Shown one piece after another: positions 6,616-16,255 of a stretch of 64,000 nt of DNA. The stretch's first letter is position 1. Every line of letters begins with the position of its first letter. The stretch is from Spirosoma endophyticum (GTDB lineage: Bacteria > Bacteroidota > Bacteroidia > Cytophagales > Spirosomataceae). The stretch lies in assembly GCF_900112365.1 (NCBI RefSeq), contig NZ_FOLQ01000002.1:62001-126000 (forward strand). Reading direction: 5' to 3'. The translations under genes were made by a program, and so were the position numbers. The notes beneath the pieces are model-generated. The model was not told where the DNA came from and did not search any database. It saw only the letters and a list, made by a program, of their open reading frames with translations.

Positions 6616-8511
6616 ATGATTGAAAGACCCCTTACTGACTGGTTGCCTCTGACGATGAAAGAAGTCGAAAAAAGAGGCTGGGATGAAGTTGATGTCGTAT
6701 TGGTGTCGGGGGATGCCTACGTAGATCACCCAGCTTTTGGCACGGCTGTGATTGGGCGCATCATGCAGAGTGAAGGGTTTCGCGTAGCGATTATTGCCCA
6801 GCCTAACTGGAAAGACGATCTGCGCGATTTCAAGAAATTTGGTAAGCCAAAATACTTTTTTGGTGTTACGGCAGGCTGTATGGACTCGATGGTTAACCAC
6901 TATACCGCCAACAAACGACTGCGTTCCAATGACTCTTATACGCCTGGTGGCGAAGCGGGCTTTCGTCCCGACTACGCGACTATTGTGTACTCCAATATTC
7001 TGAAAACACTGTATCCCGACGTACCGGTGCTGCTTGGGGGTATTGAAGCTTCGTTGCGCCGGGTAACGCACTATGACTATTGGCAGGACAAATTAATGCC
7101 CTCCATTCTGGTCGATGCGGGTGCCGATATGCTGGTATATGGCATGGGTGAGCAACCTCTCCGCGAAATCCTGAAACTGGTGCAGAAAGGCGTGCCTTTT
7201 TCGTCGATGCGCAACATCAACCAGGTGGCGTTTCTGCACGACGCCAATACCGAACTACGCGACTATAATAACTGGAGTTCGGTTGAACTGGCGAGTCATG
7301 AGGTTTGCCTGGAGGACAAAATCAAATACGCGGCCAACTTCAAAATTGTTGAGGTTGAATCAAATAAGTGGCAGGCCAACCGGATCACCCAAAAAATAGG
7401 TGATCAGATTCTGGTGATTAACCCGCCATTCAAGACGATGGAAGAGGCCGAAATCGACAAGTCATTCGATTTGCCCTATACGCGTCTGCCTCACCCGAAA
7501 TACAAAAAACGGGGTCCGATTCCGGCTTACGACATGATTAAGTTCTCGGTCAATATGCACCGGGGCTGTTTTGGTGGTTGCAGTTTCTGCACTATTTCGG
7601 CGCATCAGGGCAAATTCGTGGCATCCCGAAGCGAAGCATCGGTACTTAAAGAAGTCGATGAAATTACGAAGCACCCCGAATTCAAGGGCTACATCTCGGA
7701 TTTGGGCGGTCCATCGGCCAATATGTACAAAATGAAGGGCAAAGACGAATCGATATGCGCCCGTTGCCAGAGTCCAAGTTGTATTCACCCGGTCATTTGC
7801 TCCAACCTCGATACGTCGCACAAACCTATGACGGAATTGTACCGCAAAGTCGATGCTAACCCAAACATAAAAAAGGCATTTGTTGGCTCGGGCGTTCGCT
7901 ATGATTTGCTGGTCGATGATTTCAACAAAAACAACGCCGACGGGAATCACGACGAATATATGGAGCAACTGGTTACGCGCCACGTATCGGGTCGGTTGAA
8001 AGTCGCACCCGAACATACCTCCGACGATACGTTGCGGGTGATGCGGAAACCGTCGTTTAAATATTTCAAGTTATTCAAGCAGAAGTACGACAAAATTCAG
8101 GAGAAGCATAACCTCAAGCAGCCACTGATTCCTTACTTCATCTCGTCGCATCCCGGCTGCGAAGAACAGGACATGGCCAATTTGGCCGCGGAAACGAAAG
8201 ATCTGGGTTTTGAACTCGAACAGGTACAGGACTTTACGCCGACCCCGATGACAGTCGCCGAAGTGATCTATTATTCCGGTGTCCATCCTTACACGCTGAA
8301 ACCAGTCAAAACGGCAAAAACGCGGGAAGAGAAACAGGCGCAGAATAACTATTTCTTTTGGTATAAGCCTGAATATAAAAACTGGATTCGGAATCGCCTG
8401 AATACACTCAAACGGCCGGATTTAGTAGAGCGTTTATTGGGAAGTCCAAAGATGGAAAGTAACGGTAAGCCTAAATTTTCGGGCAACTATTCGGGCAAGA
8501 AAAAGCGATAA
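6616..8511 (+). CDS. ygiQ: YgiQ family radical SAM protein
   Basis: A 631-residue member of the YgiQ (UPF0313) radical SAM family, close to the family's usual length. The N-terminal domain carries WDEVDVVLVSGDAYVDHPAFG, nearly invariant in the family. The radical SAM cluster motif CFGGCSFC places the three 4Fe-4S-binding cysteines at about residues 318, 322 and 325, and further Cys residues follow in the ICARCQSPSCIHPVIC stretch. The Lys/Arg-rich tail is usual. The biochemical role of YgiQ is not well established; the chemistry would be SAM cleavage to a 5'-deoxyadenosyl radical. It stands alone, followed by a strong terminator, and marks the return to core genome after the island. Confidence 0.93.
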   Translation: MIERPLTDWLPLTMKEVEKRGWDEVDVVLVSGDAYVDHPAFGTAVIGRIMQSEGFRVAIIAQPNWKDDLRDFKKFGKPKYFFGVTAGCMDSMVNHYTANKRLRSNDSYTPGGEAGFRPDYATIVYSNILKTLYPDVPVLLGGIEASLRRVTHYDYWQDKLMPSILVDAGADMLVYGMGEQPLREILKLVQKGVPFSSMRNINQVAFLHDANTELRDYNNWSSVELASHEVCLEDKIKYAANFKIVEVESNKWQANRITQKIGDQILVINPPFKTMEEAEIDKSFDLPYTRLPHPKYKKRGPIPAYDMIKFSVNMHRGCFGGCSFCTISAHQGKFVASRSEASVLKEVDEITKHPEFKGYISDLGGPSANMYKMKGKDESICARCQSPSCIHPVICSNLDTSHKPMTELYRKVDANPNIKKAFVGSGVRYDLLVDDFNKNNADGNHDEYMEQLVTRHVSGRLKVAPEHTSDDTLRVMRKPSFKYFKLFKQKYDKIQEKHNLKQPLIPYFISSHPGCEEQDMANLAAETKDLGFELEQVQDFTPTPMTVAEVIYYSGVHPYTLKPVKTAKTREEKQAQNNYFFWYKPEYKNWIRNRLNTLKRPDLVERLLGSPKMESNGKPKFSGNYSGKKKR

Positions 8512-8538
8512 AGTAAGGTTCGATTTCTGAAAAATTTT

Positions 8539-8582
8539 AATTCGAGCGTAATGTATAAACAACATTACGCTCGAATTTTTTT
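8539..8582 (+). terminator. intrinsic terminator after ygiQ
   Basis: A perfect 16-bp stem (AATTCGAGCGTAATGT with its reverse complement) and a short loop, followed by a T run. Confidence 0.85.
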
Positions 8583-8761
8583 GACTGAATTTATTGCTAA
8601 TCAGGGGGAATAGTTCTTGTCTGAACGTTGGGTAAAAATACTTACTCCCGTATTTTTTTTTCGGATTAGTCACGTTTATAGTCTGGAAGATTAGCCGGTA
8701 ACGTATGAGGAGTTAATGAATAATGTAGTCTTTTTAGCCTAACTAATCTTTTTCTAAAACG

Positions 8762-9490
8762 ATGTTAATCAAAATCTCAACAATCGGTATACTTATATGG
8801 CTCGCTTTAACGGATTTACAGGCGCAGGCGCTTAATACGTTGACTCCTCAGGAAAAAAAGGAAGGTTGGAAATTACTCTTTACGGGGCAAAATGTAGAAG
8901 GCTGGCATACGTATGGCACTAAAACAGTAGGTGCGTCCTGGAAAATTGATCAGGGTGCGTTAAAGTTAGATGTACCTAATCGAGTCGGGAATAAAGCATC
9001 TGATGGGGGCGATTTGGTAACCGATGCCGTATTCTCCGGCGACTTCGAGTTTAAGGTGGAATGGAAAGTGGAACGATTCACCAACAGCGGTATCTTTCTC
9101 TTTGTTCAGGAAGCACCGCAGTATAAAAACATCTTCGATACCGGGTTGGAACTCCAGGTGCTGGACGACGCTATCTACGAAGGTGCCGCCGAAAATAAGC
9201 ACCGGGCCGGCGATTTTTTTAGTGTAGCTAACGCGCGGGTTCGCGAACTCCAGCCCGTTGGAAGCTGGAACAAAGTGCATGTGATCTTTAAAAACAACAA
9301 GCTGAGTGTTTCGCTAAACGGCTTCAGCATTCAGGAACATGATGTGACCAGCTCTGACTGGAAACAGCGCATTTCTACCAGTAAACTCAAAGATAGCCCC
9401 CTGTCGAAAGGCCGACTATCTGGTCGAATCGGTTTGCAGGATTGGGGTAGCTCAGTCTGGTTTCGGAATATTAAATTTCGATCGCTGTAA
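8762..9490 (+). CDS. secreted DUF1080 (3-keto-disaccharide hydrolase-like) protein
   Basis: A 242-residue protein with an N-terminal signal peptide (cleavage near LQAQA) and a single DUF1080 domain, a LamG-like beta-sandwich now often called the 3-keto-disaccharide hydrolase domain. Typical motifs are the opening GWKLLFTGQNVEGWHTYG, SWKIDQGALKLD, the central FEFKVEWKVERFTNSGIFLFVQE, and the closing GRIGLQDWGSSVWFRNIKFR. Members act on or bind carbohydrate outside the cytoplasm; the exact substrate cannot be read here. It converges on an aldose 1-epimerase gene only 3 bases downstream, which fits a sugar-related role but does not prove one. Confidence 0.88.
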   Translation: MLIKISTIGILIWLALTDLQAQALNTLTPQEKKEGWKLLFTGQNVEGWHTYGTKTVGASWKIDQGALKLDVPNRVGNKASDGGDLVTDAVFSGDFEFKVEWKVERFTNSGIFLFVQEAPQYKNIFDTGLELQVLDDAIYEGAAENKHRAGDFFSVANARVRELQPVGSWNKVHVIFKNNKLSVSLNGFSIQEHDVTSSDWKQRISTSKLKDSPLSKGRLSGRIGLQDWGSSVWFRNIKFRSL

Positions 9491-9493
9491 CCC

Positions 9494-10525
9494 TTAATCC
9501 AATCGTACCCATATGGTGCCAGACAGTGTCTCGCCTGGATTCAAGATAACCAATCCTTCACCGTTGTTGAATGCATCGACATTGGCTGTTAGCGGTTCGA
9601 TCGCTACACTATCACGCCGGGTGGGCGTGTAACACACCAGATAGTTGAGTTTACCTTCGCCAGTCTCCTGCCCTACAATCAACCGGACGCCCGTTTGTAA
9701 GGATGTCAGTACCGTTTCGGCAAACGACTCAGTATCCGTTGGGAGGCTCGTTGGCTCAATGGCAAACGCCGTATCCAGTTCTTGATCTTTCAGGCCAATT
9801 GTTCCGGCTTCCTCACGCGGTAGTCGACCTTTCGGAATCATGTGATCATCAAGCTCAATGGGCGTTCGGATAGGTAGTGATAGCGTTTGATTGGCAATGG
9901 GCTCGTCTGAAAATGTAAAATAAGGATGCCAGCCAAAAGCGGCCGGACAACGTGTTGCGCCCGTGTTGAGTGCCGAATAACTCATCCGAAGCGCGCACAT
10001 CTTGTCTTCGGCAGCACTGCTACCAAGGGTCAATGCATTGGCCTGAACCAATTCATACGTAACAGTTAACGCAAACGGAAACGGATAACCAAACGTATCA
10101 CCTTCGTAGTCGTAACGTAGGGTTAGCTGCGCGTGGGTTGGTGATATATCCTGGCTTACTACAGAAAATACGCGCCCATGTACAAAGCCATGTAAGGCAT
10201 TGTCGCGTCTCATCTCGTTCAGTTTCACGGCATAGCTTTCTCCCTCGAAATGGTAAACACCATGCCGAATCCGGCTTGGAAACGGGTAGAGTAAAGCGCT
10301 GGCATAACTCTCCGCGGCCAACAATGCCTGTGGTGATTCTGGAGCCTGTATCAACTCGAACCGCTTTGTGCCTTTCCGAAGGACTAGCCGCCTTAGAATG
10401 GCGCCAAATTCAGGAATGATCGTGATAAACTCGCCTGATTCAGGGTGGGCAAGTATGAATTCAGTGAGAGGCTCCGTACCGGTTGGCAACGGGCCAAAGG
10501 GCTGGGTAGTGATCTGGAAGGGCAT
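9494..10525 (-). CDS. aldose 1-epimerase family protein
   Basis: A 343-residue beta-sandwich epimerase of the galactose mutarotase-like superfamily, which interconverts alpha and beta anomers of aldoses. AFGWHPYFTF carries the catalytic acid His and VAIEPLTANVDAFNN the catalytic base Glu. The N-terminus (residues about 1-70) holds the usual DPxxG-like strands in a divergent form. No signal peptide, so it should be cytoplasmic. The closest subgroup (galM proper versus general aldose epimerase) cannot be decided, and galK lies 9 kb away rather than adjacent. Confidence 0.88.
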   Translation of the reverse strand: MPFQITTQPFGPLPTGTEPLTEFILAHPESGEFITIIPEFGAILRRLVLRKGTKRFELIQAPESPQALLAAESYASALLYPFPSRIRHGVYHFEGESYAVKLNEMRRDNALHGFVHGRVFSVVSQDISPTHAQLTLRYDYEGDTFGYPFPFALTVTYELVQANALTLGSSAAEDKMCALRMSYSALNTGATRCPAAFGWHPYFTFSDEPIANQTLSLPIRTPIELDDHMIPKGRLPREEAGTIGLKDQELDTAFAIEPTSLPTDTESFAETVLTSLQTGVRLIVGQETGEGKLNYLVCYTPTRRDSVAIEPLTANVDAFNNGEGLVILNPGETLSGTIWVRLD

Positions 10526-10673
10526 AATGGATACGCAAAGGTCAGTGGAATAATAAGCCGTTTAAAGTGAGGATTGTTTGCTGATATGGGTCAAAATGAG
10601 AATTATAACAGCGTTGCTCTCATTTTGCTTATATTTCAGGGTAATCGAATGGGCTCCATTCCTTCCCCACTCC

Positions 10674-11963
10674 ATGCAAACTACGTTTACTGAACCTCTT
10701 AACTGGTCATTAGAGCGAAAAATTATATTCCGGTTTTTCTGCGCTTACTTCGTTTTGTATACATTCCCTTTTCCCCTCGATATTATTCCGGGTACGGATA
10801 ATGTATCTGGATACTACACAAACGTATGGCATCTCATTGTGCCGTGGATAGGCCGGAATCTATTGAATTTGCCTTACGAAATCACAGTTTTCCCAAACGG
10901 AAGTGGCGATACGACCTATGATTACGTGTATGTACTTTGCCTGTTTGTTCTGTCAATAATCTTCACCCTTATTTGGACGATTTTAGATCGTAATCGTCTA
11001 AACTACAATGCAACGCTCTATTGGTTATTGGTACTGCTACGTTATTATCTGGCATTTACGATGTTTTCCTATGGTTTCGCGAAACTGTTCAAAACTCAAT
11101 TCCCATTTCCGAATCTGGGGCGATTAATGCAGCCCTACGGTCAGTCATCGCCAATGGGGCTAGCCTGGACGTTTATGGGATATTCGACTGGTTATAACTG
11201 GTTTACAGGCCTGGGCGAAGTTGTTGGTGGAGCACTGCTTTTGTTTCGAACAACCGCCATGCTGGGATGCCTTGTCCTGATTGGCGTGATCGGCAATATC
11301 GTGGCTATGAATTTCTTTTACGACATTCCGGTCAAGCTATTTTCGTCGCATCTGCTAATCATAACATTGTTTGTGCTGGCACCTGATGCAAGTCGACTTT
11401 TTGATTTGTTTGTCCTTAATCGACCAACCCCAGCCCGAAATCTGGAACCCTTCTTTCCTCAGCAAAAGGCTCGTATTGGACGTATTGTGATTAAAGCCGT
11501 ACTGATTCTGTTCGCGCTTTATTTCAATATCAATAATAGTCTGGAAACCGTTAAAAACTATGGCGATACGGCTCCCAAACCACCACTTTATGGGGTATAT
11601 CAAGTGGAGCGGTTTATGCTGAACGGCGATTCGCTGGCGGCAGATACAACACGTTGGCGGCAAGTTATTGTTGCAGGCTATAAGGGTGCCTCTAACCTAA
11701 CAATTCGTCTCGCCAATGACTCGCTACGTCGGTATCAGTTTGAGCCAGATTCGGCTACGTCAAAAGCGGTATTATATGTTCGTTTCGATATGGCTCATAA
11801 ACACCATCTTACCTATCTGCGACCCGATACAAACTCACTGGTGTTGCATGGTCGAATAAAGCAAGACTCCGTATATGCACGACTTCGCAAACAGCCAACG
11901 GATAAGTTTTTGCTGGTCAATCGGGGGTTTCACTGGATTAATGAGTATCCATTCAACCGATAA
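10674..11963 (+). CDS. DoxX-like multi-pass membrane protein with C-terminal soluble domain
   Basis: A 429-residue integral membrane protein starting MQTTFTEPLNW; the open frame reaches back to a TTG at 10578, but the first ATG giving a compact cytoplasmic N-terminus is preferred. About seven to eight hydrophobic segments occupy residues 20-300, with FSYGFAKLFKTQFP and the GLGEVVGGALLLFRTTAMLG segment resembling DoxX/DoxD-type proteins. The last ~115 residues form a soluble domain (YGVYQVERFMLNGDS...). Function unknown; DoxX-like proteins are linked to redox and membrane stress in other bacteria. Confidence 0.72.
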   Translation: MQTTFTEPLNWSLERKIIFRFFCAYFVLYTFPFPLDIIPGTDNVSGYYTNVWHLIVPWIGRNLLNLPYEITVFPNGSGDTTYDYVYVLCLFVLSIIFTLIWTILDRNRLNYNATLYWLLVLLRYYLAFTMFSYGFAKLFKTQFPFPNLGRLMQPYGQSSPMGLAWTFMGYSTGYNWFTGLGEVVGGALLLFRTTAMLGCLVLIGVIGNIVAMNFFYDIPVKLFSSHLLIITLFVLAPDASRLFDLFVLNRPTPARNLEPFFPQQKARIGRIVIKAVLILFALYFNINNSLETVKNYGDTAPKPPLYGVYQVERFMLNGDSLAADTTRWRQVIVAGYKGASNLTIRLANDSLRRYQFEPDSATSKAVLYVRFDMAHKHHLTYLRPDTNSLVLHGRIKQDSVYARLRKQPTDKFLLVNRGFHWINEYPFNR

Positions 11964-11978
11964 AAACGAATAGAAAGC

Positions 11979-12788
11979 TTACATTTCGCCTTCGACACCT
12001 AATCCGAAAAGGGCAAAATCATACCGCACTGGATCTGTTGGGTCGAATTGACGTAGTGTTTCAGTAAGTTCGAGCGCTGCTTTCCAGTCGGTTTGCGGTC
12101 GGGTGAGCAAGCCCAACTGGCGTGCTACCCGGTTTACATGGACGTCAATCGGTATCACTAGCTGGTCAGGCCGTAGCTGTTTCCAGAGCCCAAAATCAAC
12201 GCCCCGCTCATCGTTACGTACCATCCAGCGCAGAAACATGAGCAGTCGCTTACACGACGAGTTGCGGGCGGGTGTGGCTATGTGCTTGCGTGTTCGTTCC
12301 GGGAAAAAATCAGTGAGGCCACAAAATCGGTCATGGAACGTCATGAGGGCTGATTCGATTGTTCGTTGCGTGGCCGGAATGCTGCCGTCTTCAATTTGTG
12401 GCATTCTGGCCGCGCAACTCAGAAAAGCATTCTCCAGCGAATCATTTTCCCGGTAATACTGCCGAAAGAAATGGAGGAAATAAAGCGCATCGGTCGCGTT
12501 GAAGGTGCGGTGTTTGAAAGCCAGAAACCGGCTCAGGTCACTTTCCTGATGATTGCGAACAAAATCGTAAGGCGTGCCATCCATGAGTTCGACCAGCTCG
12601 GTTGTTTTCTTCAGAATAACGGAGCGTTTTCCCCAGGCAAGTATGGCCGCCCAGAAGCCCATGAGTTCAATGTCCTGTTTGCGACTAAAGCGGTGCGGAA
12701 TACTGATGGGATCGTGCTCAATAAATGAAGGCCGATTGTATTGATCGGCCTTCAGGTTCAAAAAATCAATAAGTTCGGGTTGTGTCAT
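11979..12788 (-). CDS. TIGR02757 (DUF2400) family protein
   Basis: A 269-residue protein with the hallmarks of the TIGR02757 family, widespread in Bacteroidota: DPISIPHRFSRKQDIELMGF near the N-terminus, WGKRSVILKK, and the C-terminal IPIDVHVNRVARQLGL, which resembles the helix-hairpin-helix/GPD DNA glycosylase fold. Biochemical activity has not been established to my knowledge; a DNA-repair or nucleic-acid role is inference from the fold. It is the last of three closely spaced minus-strand genes (27-base gap to the small membrane protein), suggesting one transcript with the LysM protein gene. Confidence 0.85.
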   Translation of the reverse strand: MTQPELIDFLNLKADQYNRPSFIEHDPISIPHRFSRKQDIELMGFWAAILAWGKRSVILKKTTELVELMDGTPYDFVRNHQESDLSRFLAFKHRTFNATDALYFLHFFRQYYRENDSLENAFLSCAARMPQIEDGSIPATQRTIESALMTFHDRFCGLTDFFPERTRKHIATPARNSSCKRLLMFLRWMVRNDERGVDFGLWKQLRPDQLVIPIDVHVNRVARQLGLLTRPQTDWKAALELTETLRQFDPTDPVRYDFALFGLGVEGEM

Positions 12789-12815
12789 CGTAACTACGTA
12801 GTGGCTGGCGAAGGC

Positions 12816-13028
12816 TTAGTGCGAACGGCCTCCGCTAACGATCCATGCCATGGCGCGGGAAATACCTGAAAAAACAGCCAGCAGCGTCGACATAACGAAC
12901 GTAAAGACCGCAATGAACGGATACGCCAGTGTGAACATAATGCTGAACGTCAAATAACCTGGGGTGGCTTTCATCTGCTCATCGCGTTCGCGGTGACGCC
13001 GGGCAATGCGCTCTTCTTTGGTTTCCAT
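12816..13028 (-). CDS. small single-pass membrane protein
   Basis: A 70-residue protein: a strongly charged N-terminus (METKEERIARRHRERDEQMK), a hydrophobic stretch of about residues 26-50, and a second weaker segment before the SGGRSH tail. No family recognised. Its 6-base spacing from the upstream LysM gene and 27-base spacing to the TIGR02757 gene make co-transcription likely and support that it is real. Confidence 0.7.
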   Translation of the reverse strand: METKEERIARRHRERDEQMKATPGYLTFSIMFTLAYPFIAVFTFVMSTLLAVFSGISRAMAWIVSGGRSH

Positions 13029-13034
13029 AAATCC

Positions 13035-14276
13035 TTATCGAACAATATAACTGACCTCAGCTCGAAAACGCCGATCTTCGGGTGAAAGTTTCGAAAAAGC
13101 TTGCGTTGACAATTTAATCAGAATCTTGTCATTGATACCTGTGTTCGGTAAGCGACCAATTACTTTCACCCAGAGGCTCTGGTTGTTGAAAGCATTACGA
13201 ACCTGTACCAGCGTACCAATGGGAGCAGTGCGGTGCAGGGCGAGGTACTTTCCCGACCCATCGGCACCCTCAATCATTTCAGCGATCCCACTGTCCGAAA
13301 TTCGTCGTCCGTGGGTAGGCATGGGCGCATCGTTCCCTGGCCGGGGCGACTCAATCTCCACTTCAGCGGGTTTGGCCGATGTAGACATAGAGCTTGGCTT
13401 ACTGGCTGCATCCACTTCATTATGAGCAACGTCACTACGTCGTTCCGGTTTTTGTTCGGAGGCTGGCGGTGTGACTTTGGGTTCGGTAGCATGGGGTTCA
13501 GTAGCTGGCGTTGTCGAGCGAGGCTCGCTAGGTTTCGGTTCAACAGGACGCGGTTCTGTCGGATGAACTGCTACGGTTTTCGGCGCGGGTTCGGGTGTTT
13601 TGTCCGGTGTTTTAGCCGCGATCTTTGCCATTGATTTTGACGGGACACGCGCCTGGTGGGCTTTTTCCGAAACAATCAATGCCTGACCAATGAGTACGTT
13701 ATTGCCCGGTAAATTATTCCATTTGCGCAGGTCTTCCTGCGAAACGCCATACCGGCTGGCCAAGCTGTAGAGTGTTTGACCGTTTTCAACAACGTGAATA
13801 CCCGCTCGTGCCGGATCTTCTGCTTTCTTTAGCTCTTTTCCGGCACTTTTTTTAGGCTTGGCATCTGGCTGAGTTTCTGCCGATGCTGGCTTCGAAACCG
13901 CTTTCTGGGTTGTATCCAGCTTCCCTGCTTTTTCCTGTTTCGAGACGACTTTGTCAATGGCTTTGGTTTCTTTGGGCTTTGGAGCACCATCGGCCATAGG
14001 AATTCGAACAACCTGGCTGTATTTAACGGACTCTTTGATATCGGGGTTAGCGGCTTTAATATCCGCCACCGAGCGATGATACTTGCGGGCAATCGCGTAG
14101 AGCGTCTGGCCTTCGTCGACGCGGTGTAGCACGAAACGCTTTCCGTTTTTTTTCTCGACACCAATGGAGTCGATGACTGTTTCCCGAACAGGAAAAGTCG
14201 GATGGGCTTTAACCGAATATATAAACGTAATGCCGCTCATTACCAGCAAAGCACAACGAATAGCGAATTTTTTCAT
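13035..14276 (-). CDS. LysM-repeat protein with RlpA-like C-terminal domain
   Basis: A 413-residue exported cell-wall protein; ATG 14276 (MKKFAIRCALLVM) is chosen because it opens a clear signal peptide, while the upstream extension is not signal-like. Two LysM domains follow (HRVDEGQTLYAIARKYHRS and HVVENGQTLYSLASRYGVS, about residues 50-93 and 155-200), then a long Pro/Lys/Glu/Thr-rich linker, and a C-terminal domain with GTLVQVRNAFNNQSLWVKVIGR, which fits the double-psi beta-barrel of RlpA. It should bind peptidoglycan in the periplasm. First gene of a three-gene minus-strand cluster. Confidence 0.85.
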   Translation of the reverse strand: MKKFAIRCALLVMSGITFIYSVKAHPTFPVRETVIDSIGVEKKNGKRFVLHRVDEGQTLYAIARKYHRSVADIKAANPDIKESVKYSQVVRIPMADGAPKPKETKAIDKVVSKQEKAGKLDTTQKAVSKPASAETQPDAKPKKSAGKELKKAEDPARAGIHVVENGQTLYSLASRYGVSQEDLRKWNNLPGNNVLIGQALIVSEKAHQARVPSKSMAKIAAKTPDKTPEPAPKTVAVHPTEPRPVEPKPSEPRSTTPATEPHATEPKVTPPASEQKPERRSDVAHNEVDAASKPSSMSTSAKPAEVEIESPRPGNDAPMPTHGRRISDSGIAEMIEGADGSGKYLALHRTAPIGTLVQVRNAFNNQSLWVKVIGRLPNTGINDKILIKLSTQAFSKLSPEDRRFRAEVSYIVR

Positions 14277-14595
14277 AGGTATCGTCAGCCAGAGCGCAGT
14301 TGATACGTGGTAGGCGTTGTGAGCCACGAATTGTCAACTGATTAAACGGCGTCTGTTGTAAAAGTAGCGTAAAATACGCCTGATTTTGCCAGAAATGTAT
14401 TTTGTTGCCGCCGAGTTCGTTGATTAAGTAACTAACACACGACTTTCTTATAAATCTGTTAAATCTTCTTAAAAAGGCAGTTCCAATGATCTTTCGGAAC
14501 AGAAGTCTGCGTTTGAAGTTAAACAATGAATGGTTTCGCTTTCTACTACAACTGGCAGATCTGCGAAATCTGTATGATAAAATCCCCCCGAACGC
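14277..14595. other. 319 bp divergent intergenic region
   Basis: Lies between the LysM gene (minus) and porX (plus), so it must hold both promoters. It is AT-rich with no perfect TAnnTTTG box seen on either strand; TACTTTTA on the minus strand near 14360 is one base off. No further gene. Confidence 0.5.
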
Positions 14596-16155
14596 ATGCA
14601 AAATTATTCGATACTCTGGGCCGATGATGAGATTGACCTTCTGAAACCACACATTCTGTTCCTGAAAAATAAAGGATATGATGTCACACCTGTCAATAGT
14701 GGTGCCGATGCTCTCGATCAGGTTGAACAGACCAACTACGACGTAGTGTTTCTGGACGAAATGATGCCTGGTATGACAGGATTGGAAACGCTCGCGCAGA
14801 TCAAGCAAATGCGGCCCAATTTGCCTGTCGTTATGATTACCAAGAGTGAAGAAGAGCATATCATGGAGGAGGCTATTGGCTCTAAAATCGCCGATTACCT
14901 CATTAAGCCGCTTAATCCGAATCAGATATTATTGTCGGTTAAAAAGATTCTTGATAACAAACGGCTCGTCACTGAACGTACTAACATTGGCTACCAGCAG
15001 GATTTTCGAAATATTTCGATGCAGTATAACGACCGCATGGATTTTGAGGAATGGGCTGATGTGTATAAAAAGTTAATTTACTGGGAGTTAGAGCTTGATA
15101 GCTCGCAGGATAAGAGTATGTCCGAGGTCATGAACATGCAGAAAAGCGAAGCCAATTCGGAGTTCTGCAAGTACGTGATGGACAACTATGAAGACTGGTT
15201 GAATGAGCCTAAAATGGAGAGTCCGGTCATGTCGCACCAACTGATGCGCAAGAAGGTATTTCCATTGCTGGACTCGAATGCTCCCCCCTTGTTCTTCATT
15301 CTGGTGGATAACCTGCGCTATGACCAGTGGAAAGTTATCGAGCCCCTGTTGTCCGAATACTTTACCGTTGAGGAAGAGTCATCGTACTATTCCATTTTGC
15401 CAACCACGACAGGATTTGCCCGGAACGCCATTTTTTCGGGGATGATGCCTAGTGAAATGGAGAAAAAGCACCCTGATTTGTGGGTTAATGATGACAGTGA
15501 AGATGAAGGGCTGAACAACCACGAAGACGAGTTTCTGCGTCGGCAAATTGACCAAAGCCGCCTGAATATTAAATCGTCGTACCACAAGATTCTGAACGTC
15601 AATCAGGGGAAATCGCTTGTCGATAACTTCAATAACCTCTTGCAGAACCAGTTGAACGTAGTGGTTTACAACTTCGTGGATATGTTGTCGCACGCTCGTA
15701 CGGACATGGCCATGATTAAAGAACTGGCTCCCGACGAGTCGGCCTACCGCTCCATCACGCGGTCGTGGTTCCTGCATTCGCCCTTGCTGGAGTTTATACA
15801 GAAAATTGCGTCTAAAGGCGGACGGCTTATCATCACGACCGACCATGGTATGATTCGCGTTCAGAAACCCGCCAAAATTGTTGGCTATCGCGAGACGAAC
15901 ACAAATCTTCGATACAAGCAGGGCAAGAATCTTGGTTTTGATGATAACCATCTCTTTGTCGGGCGTAAGCCAGAGCGGCTTTTCTTACCGAAGCCACATG
16001 TATCAACGGCCTATGTATTCACACTGGAAGATTATTTCTTTGCTTACCCCAACAACTATAACTACTACGTTAATCACTACCGTAATACCTTCCAGCACGG
16101 GGGGGTATCGCTGGAGGAGATGATTATTCCTTTCGCCTATCTGAAGGCGAAATAG
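14596..16155 (+). CDS. porX: PorX-type response regulator with PglZ phosphodiesterase domain
   Basis: A 519-residue two-domain regulator. Residues 1-120 are a CheY-like receiver with acidic pocket D10-D11 (WADDE), phosphoacceptor D54 (VVFLDEMMPG) and Lys in YLIKPL. A helical linker follows, then a PglZ domain of the alkaline phosphatase superfamily from about residue 210, with TTTGFARNAIFSGMMP (nucleophile Thr), VVYNFVDMLSH, TTDHGMIR and HGGVSLEEM as metal and active-site motifs. In Bacteroidota this architecture is PorX, which with the PorY histidine kinase regulates type IX secretion and has zinc-dependent oligonucleotide phosphodiesterase activity. PorY is not in this window. Confidence 0.9.
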   Translation: MQNYSILWADDEIDLLKPHILFLKNKGYDVTPVNSGADALDQVEQTNYDVVFLDEMMPGMTGLETLAQIKQMRPNLPVVMITKSEEEHIMEEAIGSKIADYLIKPLNPNQILLSVKKILDNKRLVTERTNIGYQQDFRNISMQYNDRMDFEEWADVYKKLIYWELELDSSQDKSMSEVMNMQKSEANSEFCKYVMDNYEDWLNEPKMESPVMSHQLMRKKVFPLLDSNAPPLFFILVDNLRYDQWKVIEPLLSEYFTVEEESSYYSILPTTTGFARNAIFSGMMPSEMEKKHPDLWVNDDSEDEGLNNHEDEFLRRQIDQSRLNIKSSYHKILNVNQGKSLVDNFNNLLQNQLNVVVYNFVDMLSHARTDMAMIKELAPDESAYRSITRSWFLHSPLLEFIQKIASKGGRLIITTDHGMIRVQKPAKIVGYRETNTNLRYKQGKNLGFDDNHLFVGRKPERLFLPKPHVSTAYVFTLEDYFFAYPNNYNYYVNHYRNTFQHGGVSLEEMIIPFAYLKAK

Positions 16156-16163
16156 GAGGGTAG

Positions 16164-16242
16164 AGAAAGGACGAGCGGGAGGAAGGGGAGAAAAGGGATT
16201 CATTATGCCCCTTTTTCCCTTTCTTCCCGCTCGTCCTTTTTC
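16164..16242. terminator. bidirectional terminator between porX and the ROK gene
   Basis: A long hairpin with arms GGACGAGCGGGAGG and its near-exact complement, extended by imperfect A/G and C/T tracts, ending in T-rich sequence on the plus strand and A-rich sequence at the other end, between convergent genes. Confidence 0.75.
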
Positions 16243-16255
16243 TTACTTGTAGGAA